Of a DNA stretch of 64,000 nucleotides, positions 38,153-46,785 are shown one piece after another; the first letter of the stretch is position 1, and every line of letters starts with the position of its first letter. Under the pieces are notes generated by a model that saw only the letters and a program-made list of their open reading frames with translations, had not been told where the DNA came from and searched no databases. The position numbers were made by a program, and so were the translations under genes. Source of the DNA: Pandoraea pneumonica (lineage in GTDB: Bacteria; Pseudomonadota; Gammaproteobacteria; Burkholderiales; Burkholderiaceae); NCBI RefSeq assembly GCF_902459645.1, contig NZ_CABPSK010000001.1, forward strand, positions 372,001-436,000, read 5' to 3'.

Positions 38153-38799
38153 GCCGATGCCTCCGGCGGTTGCACGTGCCCGGCTTTGGCGGCGGCCTGC
38201 TTTGCAAGCATGCGGCGGCGCCAAAGCCATTCGGCAGCGAATAGCAGACCGATCAGGACATAGGCGATACCGCCGTTATAGAGGGACCAGACTTCGCGCG
38301 ACGCCCAAAGGGCCGTGGCCAGCGCGACGGCGCCATTGAAGACGAAGAAGCCAATCCATACCCGCGTGACCTTACGCAAATAGGGCGTGGCGTCCGCCGG
38401 CAAATCGGGCTGATGCAGCCGGGCAATACGTTCGACCATCGGCATCGGCGAGCGCAACGACATGGCGAACGTCAGTCCCATGCCGACATTGACGGCCACC
38501 GGGTAGCAGCGCAGCAGCAGTTCGCTGTTACTGAGCGCCGTGGCGCAAGCGAGGGCAGCCAGTCCACCGGCAACGGCCCATTCGACCGGCATGAGCAGAC
38601 GGTGAGACTTCAGATTGCGACGGTAACGCAGGTAGATCCCGACGAGCAGCAGTAACGCGAGATAACGCGGCGCGAGCAGCGAGATCCCGGCGAGTATCAG
38701 CACCGGGTAGGCGAGCGCCGCGATAACGGACTGCCAGCGCACTCTCGCCTGCGTAGCGTGCGGCAGCGAGGCCGCGGCATCGGCATGAAGTCGGGACAT
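38149..38799 (-). CDS. apeG: ApeG-like integral membrane protein (COG4648 type)
   Basis: A 216-aa predicted inner-membrane protein with about five hydrophobic segments (about 24-50, 55-75 weaker, 85-105, 140-160 and 165-185) and a Lys/Ala-rich cytosolic tail. Such proteins are a regular member of aryl polyene clusters; the function is unknown. A nine-base gap separates it from the upstream ACP gene, and its stop overlaps the next start by four. Confidence 0.82.
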   Translation of the reverse strand: MSRLHADAAASLPHATQARVRWQSVIAALAYPVLILAGISLLAPRYLALLLLVGIYLRYRRNLKSHRLLMPVEWAVAGGLAALACATALSNSELLLRCYPVAVNVGMGLTFAMSLRSPMPMVERIARLHQPDLPADATPYLRKVTRVWIGFFVFNGAVALATALWASREVWSLYNGGIAYVLIGLLFAAEWLWRRRMLAKQAAAKAGHVQPPEASA

Positions 38800-38808
38800 A
38801 CAAGCGAA

Positions 38809-39075
38809 TCAGCCGTTGAGCAGGGTACGGACGGCGGACACCACGTCAGCGACGGTGCGCACGCTCTTGAATTCTTCAGGCTGGATGCGTTTGCCGGTCA
38901 TCCGTTGCAACTGGATGGCGAGATCCACCGCATCGATGCTGTCGAGATCCAACTCTTCGAACAGATGCGCCTGCAATGTGATGCGCTCGGGCGCGATCTC
39001 GAACGTGTCATGCAGGATGGTACGCAGACGCGACAGAATTTCGTCGTCGGACAGGGGTAACGTCAAGGTGCTCAT
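38809..39075 (-). CDS. apeF: Acyl carrier protein, ApeF-like
   Basis: An 88-aa carrier protein with the phosphopantetheine attachment serine Ser46 in LDLDSIDAVDL. Four-helix ACP pattern and an acidic helix II region are evident. One of two tandem ACPs that carry the growing polyene. It starts 12 bases after the stop of the other ACP. Confidence 0.93.
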   Translation of the reverse strand: MSTLTLPLSDDEILSRLRTILHDTFEIAPERITLQAHLFEELDLDSIDAVDLAIQLQRMTGKRIQPEEFKSVRTVADVVSAVRTLLNG

Positions 39076-39087
39076 CGCTAGGGTTCC

Positions 39088-39351
39088 TTACTGGGCGCAA
39101 CCGCGCTCGCGCAACAACTGCGCCAGGGTGGCAACGCTGCGGAACTGCGCGCGCGCTGCCTCATCGTTCGCTTCGATCTGCAAGCCAAAGCGCTTGCGCA
39201 GGGCAATGCCCAGCTCGAGCGCGTCGATGGAGTCCAGGCCGAGGCCGTCACCAAAAAGGGGGACGTCGTCGACGATGTCGTCCACGCCGATGTCTTCCAG
39301 TTCAAGTGCCTGGACAATCAATTGCTTGATCTCAAGTTCTAGAGAAGCCAT
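39088..39351 (-). CDS. apeE: Acyl carrier protein, ApeE-like
   Basis: An 87-aa carrier protein with Ser41 in GLDSIDALEL as the modification site. It is more acidic than the second ACP, and the two are clearly different sequences, suggesting separate roles (starter loading versus elongation), which is inference. Its start overlaps the acyltransferase gene by 20 bases. Confidence 0.93.
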   Translation of the reverse strand: MASLELEIKQLIVQALELEDIGVDDIVDDVPLFGDGLGLDSIDALELGIALRKRFGLQIEANDEAARAQFRSVATLAQLLRERGCAQ

Positions 39352-40225
39352 GTTGAGAAATCTGATCGATGAAGAAATGTTCGGCGAGCGTGGTCAAACG
39401 TCTCGCTGCCAAAGGCATCTGTGTGCCAATCGTTTCGCCGCTCGCGTTGCCGGTTGTAACGACGCTTGCGTCATGCCGAGTCGGGCTCGCCGGCGACTCG
39501 GCGCGGCTGCCGTGCGGTTGCGCGACAGCGGGGCTCAGGTCGGCATCCAGAACGCGAATGCGCAGGGTCGGCTGAGCGGCGGGTACGGAGTACCAACGGT
39601 GTTGTTTGGTGTAGGCGGGCGGGTCGCAGTCGATCAGCACCGGCACGATCGGACAGTCATGCGCCAGCGAGATATGCGCGAAGCCACGTGAGAACTTGCC
39701 GAGGCGGCCCCGCGACGGACTGCGCGTGCCTTCGGGAAAGACGATGAGCGGCACGTTGTCGGCCAGTGCCGCTTCGCTGGCGCTCACGAGCGACGGACCC
39801 CCGTCATTACGCAGGTAGCCGGCCGAGCGCACGATGCCCGCGAAGAATGGGTTACGCCAGTGGCGGCTCGTGACGATGCAACACGCACGCGGCATGAGCG
39901 CGAGCAACACGGCCACGTCCAGATATGACGGGTGGTTGGCGATGACGATGACGCGCCCCAAATGGCGCAGTCTGTCGGCATTCTCGATCTCGAACCGCAT
40001 GACACCCAAGGCGCGGCACGCCGCGACCAGTGATGCAAAACAGCGATGCACCATGGCCATCGCATAGCGCCGACGACGACGCACGGACACCGGCAACAGG
40101 AGCAACGACGGGAAGACGATCAGCGAGAAGACCAGACCGCCGACGGCAAAGCAAGACCAAAGGAGCAGCGAAGCCGCCCGGCGGTGCAACGGTGCGCCCC
40201 GGCGCAGGATGTCAGGCGCACGCAT
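39332..40225 (-). CDS. apeD: 1-acyl-sn-glycerol-3-phosphate acyltransferase-like protein, ApeD-like
   Basis: A 297-aa membrane-anchored acyltransferase of the PlsC class. An N-terminal hydrophobic segment (about 15-45) precedes the catalytic block with the HX4D motif in IANHPSYLDV (around 92-101), and the substrate block FPEGTRSPSRGRLGKFSRG lies near 155-175. It probably transfers an acyl group to or from the aryl polyene at the inner membrane. I chose ATG 40225 (overlapping the ApeC stop by 14 bases); an upstream start at 40261 would lengthen it by 12 residues. Confidence 0.88.
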   Translation of the reverse strand: MRAPDILRRGAPLHRRAASLLLWSCFAVGGLVFSLIVFPSLLLLPVSVRRRRRYAMAMVHRCFASLVAACRALGVMRFEIENADRLRHLGRVIVIANHPSYLDVAVLLALMPRACCIVTSRHWRNPFFAGIVRSAGYLRNDGGPSLVSASEAALADNVPLIVFPEGTRSPSRGRLGKFSRGFAHISLAHDCPIVPVLIDCDPPAYTKQHRWYSVPAAQPTLRIRVLDADLSPAVAQPHGSRAESPASPTRHDASVVTTGNASGETIGTQMPLAARRLTTLAEHFFIDQISQHGFSRT

Positions 40226-41054
40226 GCTGAGTCTCCTCCTGCCATGCCCACTGCCAGTCATGCCGCTCGCCGCGCCAGATATCGCTGCCGCCGCCCATGA
40301 GCGACGTGAGCAGGCTGCTGCTTTGCGAGCGCGACTCGGCGCAGGTGTCGCGCCCGGCGGGCAAATGCATCGTGCAGGTCAGGCGCGCGGTCGCGTCGGC
40401 CGAGATCAGCAGCGCAATGGCATTGGCACTGTCGTCGGGTTGTCCTGCCGTGGGGCCATAACAGGCGGGTGGCGCATCGAACGCGAAAATCACCAGCAGC
40501 GGCGTGTCCGGCGTTTCGCGATGCTGCGTCCACGCGTCGAGCAGGGCATAGCCGAGCGTGTCGTCGGCGGCCGAGACGGCGTTGATGGCGGAGCGGTCGT
40601 GACGCGCAATGCTGAGCACGCCTGGCGTGGCATTGAGTACCGACAGGCTGAACGCGGTAGGCGACGGCGGTTCGCGCCGCACCAGCGCTTCTAGCATTTG
40701 CGTGGTGCGTTGAATTTCGCCGTGCTGCGATGCGTACACCACGCGGCAGGCAGGCGGCAGCGGGCCGCAGGCGACGGCAGCCGACAGCGCGAGCCGCGCG
40801 AGGGGGCTCAGACGGCGGCGCAGCATGGGGTCGATGTCGCCGACGTCCGGTTTGCCGGGCGTCGCCGCATTCAACTGACGATAGGCCCAACGGCGCACCG
40901 GCAGATCCCAGCGCGCAACGGGGCCCGCCAATGCGGCAGCCGCCGTGGCTTGCTCGGATATCGCCGGCTCCGGCGCGGATTCCACAATGCTGACTTCCCC
41001 CGAAGCCCATTGCGGCGCGCGACGCATCGTTTGCGCGTCGATGTTATCTGGCAT
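40212..41054 (-). CDS. apeC: Ketosynthase-like chain length factor, ApeC-like
   Basis: A 280-aa protein of the truncated ketoacyl-synthase-like family (Ketoacyl-synt_2). The block FSLSVLNATPGVLSIAR (about 134-150) aligns with the condensing-enzyme active site but has no cysteine, as expected of a chain-length factor rather than an active KS. In characterised APE systems ApeC pairs with ApeO. It is the first gene of the operon. A Met-Pro start at 41054 lies after an AT-rich leader; no strong ribosome site is obvious. Confidence 0.85.
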   Translation of the reverse strand: MPDNIDAQTMRRAPQWASGEVSIVESAPEPAISEQATAAAALAGPVARWDLPVRRWAYRQLNAATPGKPDVGDIDPMLRRRLSPLARLALSAAVACGPLPPACRVVYASQHGEIQRTTQMLEALVRREPPSPTAFSLSVLNATPGVLSIARHDRSAINAVSAADDTLGYALLDAWTQHRETPDTPLLVIFAFDAPPACYGPTAGQPDDSANAIALLISADATARLTCTMHLPAGRDTCAESRSQSSSLLTSLMGGGSDIWRGERHDWQWAWQEETQHACA

Positions 41055-41454
41055 GGCTAATTAGTGGAAATGAGGCGATTGCCGCTTTTGCTGTGCCACG
41101 CGCTATTTCCGTCTTATGCGTTTTCTCGGCCGCTTTTCAGTACGGCCGGATATGGCGAGAAGGCCGACGCTGTCTCGCGTCGTGCATTCCATAGCACCCC
41201 CGAAAGTTTCGGCGTGCAATTATAGCCAAATGTAAGAGTGTGAAATGTTTGTATGACGAAGAATGTGGCGTTTTTGCAGGAAAGCGGAAAATGCCTACTG
41301 GACAGATTCGCCGAACGTTGCTTGCTAACGCGCAAAAAATGCACGAAACAACGCGAAAAGCAAGGCGCCACAACACGCCACGGGATTGATTCCCAATTTA
41401 AATGCCGAAATTGGGAATCGTGTGAATGGCCTGGGGAAATACGGCGGGGTGCCG
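41055..41454. promoter_or_regulatory. Aryl polyene operon promoter region
   Basis: About 400 bases between the NRDE gene stop and apeC, markedly richer in A and T than the flanking sequence, especially 41,210-41,420. Short open frames here have no support. It should contain the APE operon promoter; a perfect inverted repeat lies at 41388-41419. The AT-rich character would suit binding by a nucleoid protein of the H-NS type, which is inference. Confidence 0.6.
41388..41419. repeat. Perfect 12-bp inverted repeat upstream of the APE operon
   Basis: GATTCCCAATTT (41388-41399) and AAATTGGGAATC (41408-41419) are exact reverse complements around an 8-base loop. No T-run follows on the minus strand, so it does not look like a terminator for the NRDE gene. 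A dimeric regulator site is the alternative reading. Confidence 0.8.
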
Positions 41455-42351
41455 CTAATTGCGGAGTGTTTCGACGGTGAAAGCGAAACTGCGTTGATCG
41501 GAGAGTTCGCTGGGTGACTGCCCGGGGGTGACGGTCGCCTCCACCATATCGACGCGGCCGTCGCGATGGTAGCGAAGCAGCGTCGTACAGCGGGTGCCGT
41601 AGGCTGGCGACGCGATGAACGCGGCGGAGAGCGTCTTTTCCCACGGATGGGGCACGCCGGTTTCCGGTAGCGCGTCATCGGGTGCTTCGGTGGCGTCGCG
41701 CATCAGGCGTAGCAACGTGGCGTCGTCGGCATTGGCGGCGTTGTCGGCAAGGGCGGCGGACAAGGCATTGCGCCGGCTCACGAGCTTCGGCCAGGGCGTG
41801 TCGAGCAAGGCATTCGATAGGCCATGGACGCCGGGCGCGATGGCATGCGCGATCGGTAGGCCCACCCCGGCGGGCAACGTCACGGCGGCACCATTCATGC
41901 GAACGTGATCGCCCGCAGCACCGTCGCTGCGGTCGTCAGTGCTGCCACGCTGATCTCGATTCCCCAGCCAGAACAACTTCCTGCCCGGTAAATCGCCAGC
42001 AAGCAGATTGAAGCCTGCGTAGTCGTGGGCGTGCTTTTCCACGCGCGCAAGATCGGCGTCGAGCGGTGTGTCGTCGAGCATGGCCGAGACGAGCAGTCCG
42101 CGTGAGGGCGCGTCTTTGGGTGCCATGGGCGCTCGCCCGTCACGGAAGTTGGTCAATGCGGCGAAGCGTCCGGCCCGGTTGATCCCCATCCACGTCCCGC
42201 CACCGCGCAGATCACGCCCGGCGAGGACTGAGGGGCGGTCTCGCCACCAGTGCATCGGTTCGGCCGCGCGTTCGAAGAACTCATCGCGATTGGCGAGTAG
42301 CACGAGCGGTGTCTCGGCATCGGGCTGCCACGAGAAGACGATCAGGCACAT
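41455..42351 (-). CDS. NRDE (TANGO2-like) family protein
   Basis: A 298-aa protein of the NRDE/TANGO2 family, with the conserved Cys2 and the name-giving Asn21-Arg-Asp-Glu24 in LANRDEFF, then the GGGTWMGINRAGRFAALTNFR block. The fold is related to Ntn hydrolases; TANGO2 has been linked to heme and lipid handling, but no bacterial activity is settled. It is the last gene of a ygfZ-DUF4936-NRDE unit and overlaps the DUF4936 gene by 10 bases. Confidence 0.9.
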   Translation of the reverse strand: MCLIVFSWQPDAETPLVLLANRDEFFERAAEPMHWWRDRPSVLAGRDLRGGGTWMGINRAGRFAALTNFRDGRAPMAPKDAPSRGLLVSAMLDDTPLDADLARVEKHAHDYAGFNLLAGDLPGRKLFWLGNRDQRGSTDDRSDGAAGDHVRMNGAAVTLPAGVGLPIAHAIAPGVHGLSNALLDTPWPKLVSRRNALSAALADNAANADDATLLRLMRDATEAPDDALPETGVPHPWEKTLSAAFIASPAYGTRCTTLLRYHRDGRVDMVEATVTPGQSPSELSDQRSFAFTVETLRN

Positions 42352-42668
42352 GGCGATGGCCTATCCACAAAACACTCCACGTGACGCTCACCGTCGATGA
42401 GCGCGGGCAGGCCGCATTGCGTTGCCATGTCGGGCAACGCCGCTACGAACGCTGGCGTTGCGCCGTCGTAGCGCTCCATCCATGTCGTAGTGGTCGTAGT
42501 GGCCAAGGGGGCCGCGCCGCCCCGCGCATCGGCCTGTTCATCGGCCCGCTGTTGCAGGCGCGCCGATACGCCGAAGCGTGATGTTGCTAATGCGAAGAGG
42601 CTCACGACGGCCTGAGCCGCCGCGGCCTCATGCGTGGATGCGACACGGTAATAGACGTAACAGTCCAT
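42342..42668 (-). CDS. DUF4936 family protein
   Basis: A 108-aa protein starting MDCYVYYRVAS, typical of DUF4936, a small family of ferredoxin-like fold proteins in Burkholderiales with no known function. It has no signal peptide or membrane segment and a run of threonines near residue 60. It begins directly after the ygfZ stop with no gap and overlaps the NRDE gene by 10 bases, so the three are co-transcribed. Confidence 0.82.
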   Translation of the reverse strand: MDCYVYYRVASTHEAAAAQAVVSLFALATSRFGVSARLQQRADEQADARGGAAPLATTTTTTWMERYDGATPAFVAALPDMATQCGLPALIDGERHVECFVDRPSPCA

Positions 42669-43787
42669 TCAGGATGCTGCTGCCGCCGATGCCGACGAGG
42701 CCGGTGCTTCCGTCGGATCGAAGATCTCGTATGGCAACTCGGAGAATTGCAGCGCGGGGCCGTCGGCGCTGCCAAGACGGACGTCGTTGGCTTCGCGGGC
42801 GGCGAGTTTGAGTTCGACGAGGAGGTCGTAGCCGCCGTTCGGTGCGGTGGCCGCTTGCACGACCATGCCGCACGGTTGGTCTGGATCGCTCACTTCGACC
42901 AACTCCTGTGCAGGCACTGGTGCGGCACCGCCTTCGGCCACATGGGCCAGATGCAGGCGGCGCTTGATCGTGCCGCGATACTGGCTGCGGGCGACGACTT
43001 CTTGCCCGGGATAGCAACCCTTGCGGAAGCTCACGCCGCCCACAACTTCCCAATTCACCATTTGCGGGACGAATTGCTCTTGGGTCGCGGTCACGATATT
43101 GGCCACGCCGCTGTGCACGTCGAGCCACGCCGTGAGTGCGGAATCGACCACGACGAGGCCGGGCGAAGCCTGCAACGCAGCCCACACCTGCGCGGCCTGT
43201 GCGACCGGCACGCTCCAGAGATAACGGGGCAGCGCGCGTGCCGAGCCAGCGTCAGGCAGGCGCACGAGCGTGGTCGGGGCATCGCCCAGCGTGCCATGCA
43301 CGGCGGCTAGCGACACGGCGGGCAGTGCCGCGAACGTTTGCGTCAGCACCGCTTCGGCAGCCGGGCCGCCCACTTGCAGCAAGACATGCGTGGCTGTCGC
43401 ATCGGTCAGCTTGGCCTTTGCACGCAGCACAAACATCGACAGCCGCTTTTGCACGGCGGCCTGAACGTCGGCGGCACCGGCCAGATAGATCGTGGCGTCG
43501 GCGGTAGCGTCCCGCCACATCAGGAACGTGGCGAGCAACCGGCCCTTGGCCGAGCAATAGCCGCTCAGCCGGGCTTGCGCCGGCTTGAGGTGTTCCACAT
43601 CGTTGGTCAGTTGTCCGTGGAGGAAGCTTTCGGCATCGGCACCGGTCACGGCGATGAGGCCCGTGTCGTGTGCCAGCGCGGCGAAGCTGCCCGATTGGAG
43701 CGCAGCGAACTGCGCTGCCCGCGCTTGCGCGTCGGAAGAAGATGCGGCTGCCGCTTGCGGCAGAAGTTCACGCCATTGGGAATTCAT
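42669..43787 (-). CDS. ygfZ: tRNA-modifying / iron-sulfur assembly folate-binding protein YgfZ
   Basis: A 372-aa folate-binding protein of the GcvT-like YgfZ/IBA57 family, which helps maturation or repair of certain 4Fe-4S enzymes such as MiaB. The family signature KGCYPGQEVVARSQYRG with its conserved cysteine is near residue 256-272. I chose ATG 43787; a TTG 14 codons upstream is open but non-conserved. First gene of the unit with DUF4936 and NRDE, divergent from mltG. Confidence 0.93.
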   Translation of the reverse strand: MNSQWRELLPQAAAASSSDAQARAAQFAALQSGSFAALAHDTGLIAVTGADAESFLHGQLTNDVEHLKPAQARLSGYCSAKGRLLATFLMWRDATADATIYLAGAADVQAAVQKRLSMFVLRAKAKLTDATATHVLLQVGGPAAEAVLTQTFAALPAVSLAAVHGTLGDAPTTLVRLPDAGSARALPRYLWSVPVAQAAQVWAALQASPGLVVVDSALTAWLDVHSGVANIVTATQEQFVPQMVNWEVVGGVSFRKGCYPGQEVVARSQYRGTIKRRLHLAHVAEGGAAPVPAQELVEVSDPDQPCGMVVQAATAPNGGYDLLVELKLAAREANDVRLGSADGPALQFSELPYEIFDPTEAPASSASAAAAS

Positions 43788-43809
43788 ATACGGGAGTGCC
43801 TGTCTATCT

Positions 43810-43837
43810 TTGAGGGTTCGGCAAGTCAAAGTATTAT
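43810..43837 (+). promoter_or_regulatory. Candidate promoter for mltG-tmk-holB
   Basis: TTGAGG and TATTAT separated by 16 bases, about 137 bases ahead of the mltG start in the ygfZ/mltG divergent gap. Confidence 0.35.
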
Positions 43838-43973
43838 ATTGGGTCTTCCGCTTGGGCGTACGAGCCCGGTTTGGCGCGCAAAACGCGCAGCACGAACCGC
43901 CCCGTCATACTAGCCCGGGTAGACCGAGTCCCCCGAACCCGCTGCCGTCCACGCGCGACTTACTCTGCAATTC

Positions 43974-44966
43974 ATGTCCTTCATCAAACGCCTGTTCGTG
44001 CTGTTGATCGTCGTAACGCTAGCGGCGGGTGGCGCTTTCTATTACTGGGCTCAGGCCCCGATGCAACTCGCCAAGCCCACGCTCGACGTCACCATCAAGC
44101 CCTACAGTTCGGTGCGCAGCGTCGCGACCCAGCTTCACTCCGGCGGCGTGCCGGTGCACCCGCTGTTGTTCAATCTGCTCGCACGGATCATGGATGTGGG
44201 CACCAAGCTCAAATCCGGTAATTACGAGTTTGCGACCGGCGTCACGCCCGTCGACGTCATGGAGAAACTCGCGCGCGGCGACGTCAATCAGTACGTGGTG
44301 ACGATCATCGAAGGCTGGACCTTCAAGAAGATGCGCGCCGAGCTCGACCTCAATCCGGCATTGCGTCACGACACCGCCGGGCTGCCCGACGCCGACATCA
44401 TGCAGCTCGTCGGTGCCGATCGTGCCGAAGCCGAGGGCATGTTCTTTCCGGACACCTATCTCTTTCCGAAGGGCACGAGCGACGTCGATATCTATAAGCG
44501 CGCCTATCGTCTGATGCAGAAACGTCTGGACGAAGCCTGGGCCGCGCGTGCGCCGGGCCTGCCGTACACCACCCCTTACGAGGCGCTCATCATGGCGTCG
44601 CTCGTCGAGAAGGAAACGGGGCAGGCCGTCGAGCGCGGGCAAGTCGCCGCTGTGTTCGTGAACCGCTTGAAAAAACGCATGCTGCTCCAGACCGACCCGA
44701 CGGTGATCTACGGCATGGGCGATCTGTACACCGGGCGCCTGCGCAAGCGCGACTTGCAAACCGATACGCCGTACAACACCTACACGCGCGCCGGGCTGCC
44801 GCCTACGCCGATTGCACTGCCCGGCGTGGCATCGCTGGCTGCCGCGCTCAATCCGGCACCGACCGATGCGCTCTATTTCGTGGCGCGCGGCGACGGCACC
44901 AGCCATTTCTCGACCAATCTCCAGGAGCACAATCGCGCCGTGGACAAATACCAGCGAGGTGATTAA
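43974..44966 (+). CDS. mltG: Endolytic murein transglycosylase MltG
   Basis: A 330-aa inner-membrane enzyme that cleaves nascent peptidoglycan glycan strands and so sets their length. A single N-terminal transmembrane helix (about 5-27) is followed by a LysM-like region and the YceG catalytic domain, with the catalytic Glu212 in SLVEKETG and the [13 protein letters not shown] block. Its stop shares one base with the tmk start. Confidence 0.96.
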   Translation: MSFIKRLFVLLIVVTLAAGGAFYYWAQAPMQLAKPTLDVTIKPYSSVRSVATQLHSGGVPVHPLLFNLLARIMDVGTKLKSGNYEFATGVTPVDVMEKLARGDVNQYVVTIIEGWTFKKMRAELDLNPALRHDTAGLPDADIMQLVGADRAEAEGMFFPDTYLFPKGTSDVDIYKRAYRLMQKRLDEAWAARAPGLPYTTPYEALIMASLVEKETGQAVERGQVAAVFVNRLKKRMLLQTDPTVIYGMGDLYTGRLRKRDLQTDTPYNTYTRAGLPPTPIALPGVASLAAALNPAPTDALYFVARGDGTSHFSTNLQEHNRAVDKYQRGD

Positions 44967-45628
44967 TGACGCAACCTAACGCTGCACCGGCGGCGGTGCC
45001 GGGCAAGTTCGTGACTTTCGAAGGCATCGACGGCGCGGGCAAAAGCACGCACGTGAACGCTTTCGTCGAAACGCTGCGTCAGGGGCTCGCCCGCGTAGGC
45101 CGTGACGTCGTGGCCACGCGGGAGCCGGGCGGCACGCCGCTGGGCGAGGCATTGCGCAAGCTGGTGCTCGACGAGCCGATGGATATCGAAACCGAAGCGC
45201 TGCTGATGTTTGCCGGGCGCCGCGAGCATCTGGTCAAAGTCATCGAGCCGGCGCTCGCGCGTGGCGACTGGGTGGTCTCCGACCGCTTTACCGACGCGAC
45301 GTTCGCCTACCAGGGCGGCGGGCGCGGCCTTTCGCTCGACAAACTGTCGGTACTCGAACAGTGGGTACAAGGCACGCGCCAGCCCGATCTGACGATTCTG
45401 TTCGACCTCGATCCGTCGATTGCCGCTGCCCGTCTGGCCGGTGCCCGCGCGCCGGACAAGTTCGAGCGCGAGTCGGCCGCCTTCTTCACCCGCGTGCGCG
45501 AAGAGTACCTGCGCCGTGCGCAGGCCTCGGCAGGCCGTTTCGTTGTGATCGACGCGGCCCAGAGCATCGACACGATTGCGGCGGAGCTCGCGGGCGTGTT
45601 CGCGCGATTGGGCTTGCCAGGGCACTAA
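44966..45628 (+). CDS. tmk: Thymidylate kinase
   Basis: Phosphorylates dTMP to dTDP with ATP. The 220-aa protein shows the P-loop [11 protein letters not shown] (18-28), the DR motif in [18 protein letters not shown] and the lid around [13 protein letters not shown]. The first 12 residues are an Ala/Pro-rich tail. Overlaps mltG by one base and is followed 87 bases later by holB, the common mltG-tmk-holB order. Confidence 0.97.
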   Translation: MTQPNAAPAAVPGKFVTFEGIDGAGKSTHVNAFVETLRQGLARVGRDVVATREPGGTPLGEALRKLVLDEPMDIETEALLMFAGRREHLVKVIEPALARGDWVVSDRFTDATFAYQGGGRGLSLDKLSVLEQWVQGTRQPDLTILFDLDPSIAAARLAGARAPDKFERESAAFFTRVREEYLRRAQASAGRFVVIDAAQSIDTIAAELAGVFARLGLPGH

Positions 45629-45715
45629 TCGCGCGGCTTGCGCCAACGTGTGACGAATGGGGCGATAATCGCGCTATCCATGCGTTTCGGCGCACTTTCA
45701 GGCCAAGGAGTCCCC

Positions 45716-46756
45716 ATGCTGTATCCGTGGCAGTCGCAGGACTGGACACGCCTTAACGATCTGCGCAGTCAGATGCCGCACGCGCTGCTGTTGCAGGCCG
45801 TGCCCGGCATCGGCGAGCTCGCGCTCGCGCGCACGTTCGCGCAGGGCTTGCTCTGCGAATCGCCGCGCGACGATCTGTCGCCCTGCGGCACGTGCAGTGC
45901 CTGCCAGTGGTTCGCAAGCGGCAATCACCCGGATTTTCGTGCGATCTGTCCGGAAATCATGGCCGACACGCTGCCTGGCGCCGATGCACGCGCCGAGGCC
46001 GATGCCGACAAGAAAACGAAGACGCCCAGTAAAGAAATCAAGATCGAGCAAGTGCGCGAGGTCATCGATTTCGCCAGTCTGGGCTCGCATCGTCAGGGGC
46101 GCCGCGTCGTGCTGCTGTACCCGGCGGAAGCGCTCAACGTGCACGCGGCCAATGCGCTGCTCAAAACCCTTGAAGAGCCGCCGGAAGGCGTCGTCTTTTT
46201 GCTGGTGACCACGCAACCCGACCGCCTGCTGCCGACGATTCTGTCGCGTTGCCGCCGCGTGGTGCTCACGCGCCCCGACGACAAGCAATCGACGCAATGG
46301 CTCATGGGCGACGCAGGTCTCGATGCCGCGACGGCTGCCGCGGTGCTCGCCGAAGCCGGCGGTGCACCGCTTGCCGCCCGCACGTTGGCAGAACCGGAAG
46401 AGCGTAGCTGGCGCGACTGGCTGCTCGGGCAGTTGGCGCAGGGCGGAGCGGTCGACGCCTTCGCTTGTGCCGAACAACTGCACAAGGGCAATCTGCCGGG
46501 CATTCTGGAAACGCTGCAACGCTGGTGCTTCGACGTGCTTGCCGAACGCATGACCGGCAAACCCCGTTTTTACCCGGCCCATGCCAAGGCGCTGCGCCAA
46601 TGTGGCGATGCCACCGACGACGTGCGGCTGCTCGGCTTTCTGCGCGAACTTGCCCAGCAGCGCCAGGTGCAGAACCACCCGCTTAACACCCGCGTGCTGC
46701 TCGAAGCGCTATTCCTGCAATACAAACAGTTGTTCGGCGCACCGGCGTCGCTCTGA
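45716..46756 (+). CDS. holB: DNA polymerase III subunit delta'
   Basis: Clamp-loader subunit of 346 aa. It has the zinc-binding cysteine cluster (CGTCSACQWF, about 62-71 after an upstream Cys), a degenerate P-loop (VPGIGELAL instead of GKT), as expected for non-ATP-binding delta', and the SRC motif in ILSRCRRVVL. An insertion rich in Asp/Lys (about 88-102) precedes KIEQVREVI. ATG 45716 follows AAGGAG. Confidence 0.95.
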   Translation: MLYPWQSQDWTRLNDLRSQMPHALLLQAVPGIGELALARTFAQGLLCESPRDDLSPCGTCSACQWFASGNHPDFRAICPEIMADTLPGADARAEADADKKTKTPSKEIKIEQVREVIDFASLGSHRQGRRVVLLYPAEALNVHAANALLKTLEEPPEGVVFLLVTTQPDRLLPTILSRCRRVVLTRPDDKQSTQWLMGDAGLDAATAAAVLAEAGGAPLAARTLAEPEERSWRDWLLGQLAQGGAVDAFACAEQLHKGNLPGILETLQRWCFDVLAERMTGKPRFYPAHAKALRQCGDATDDVRLLGFLRELAQQRQVQNHPLNTRVLLEALFLQYKQLFGAPASL

Positions 46757-46785
46757 ACACCGACACCGGACACCGATCGTTCATC

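Noticed and set aside
41388-41419. Reading the dyad as the NRDE gene terminator
   Set aside because: The stem is not followed by a T-run on the minus strand, so intrinsic termination is unlikely.
41114-41644. Possible small genes in the AT-rich gap upstream of apeC
   Set aside because: Frames overlap the NRDE gene or lack a ribosome site and any recognisable fold; the stretch reads better as promoter DNA.
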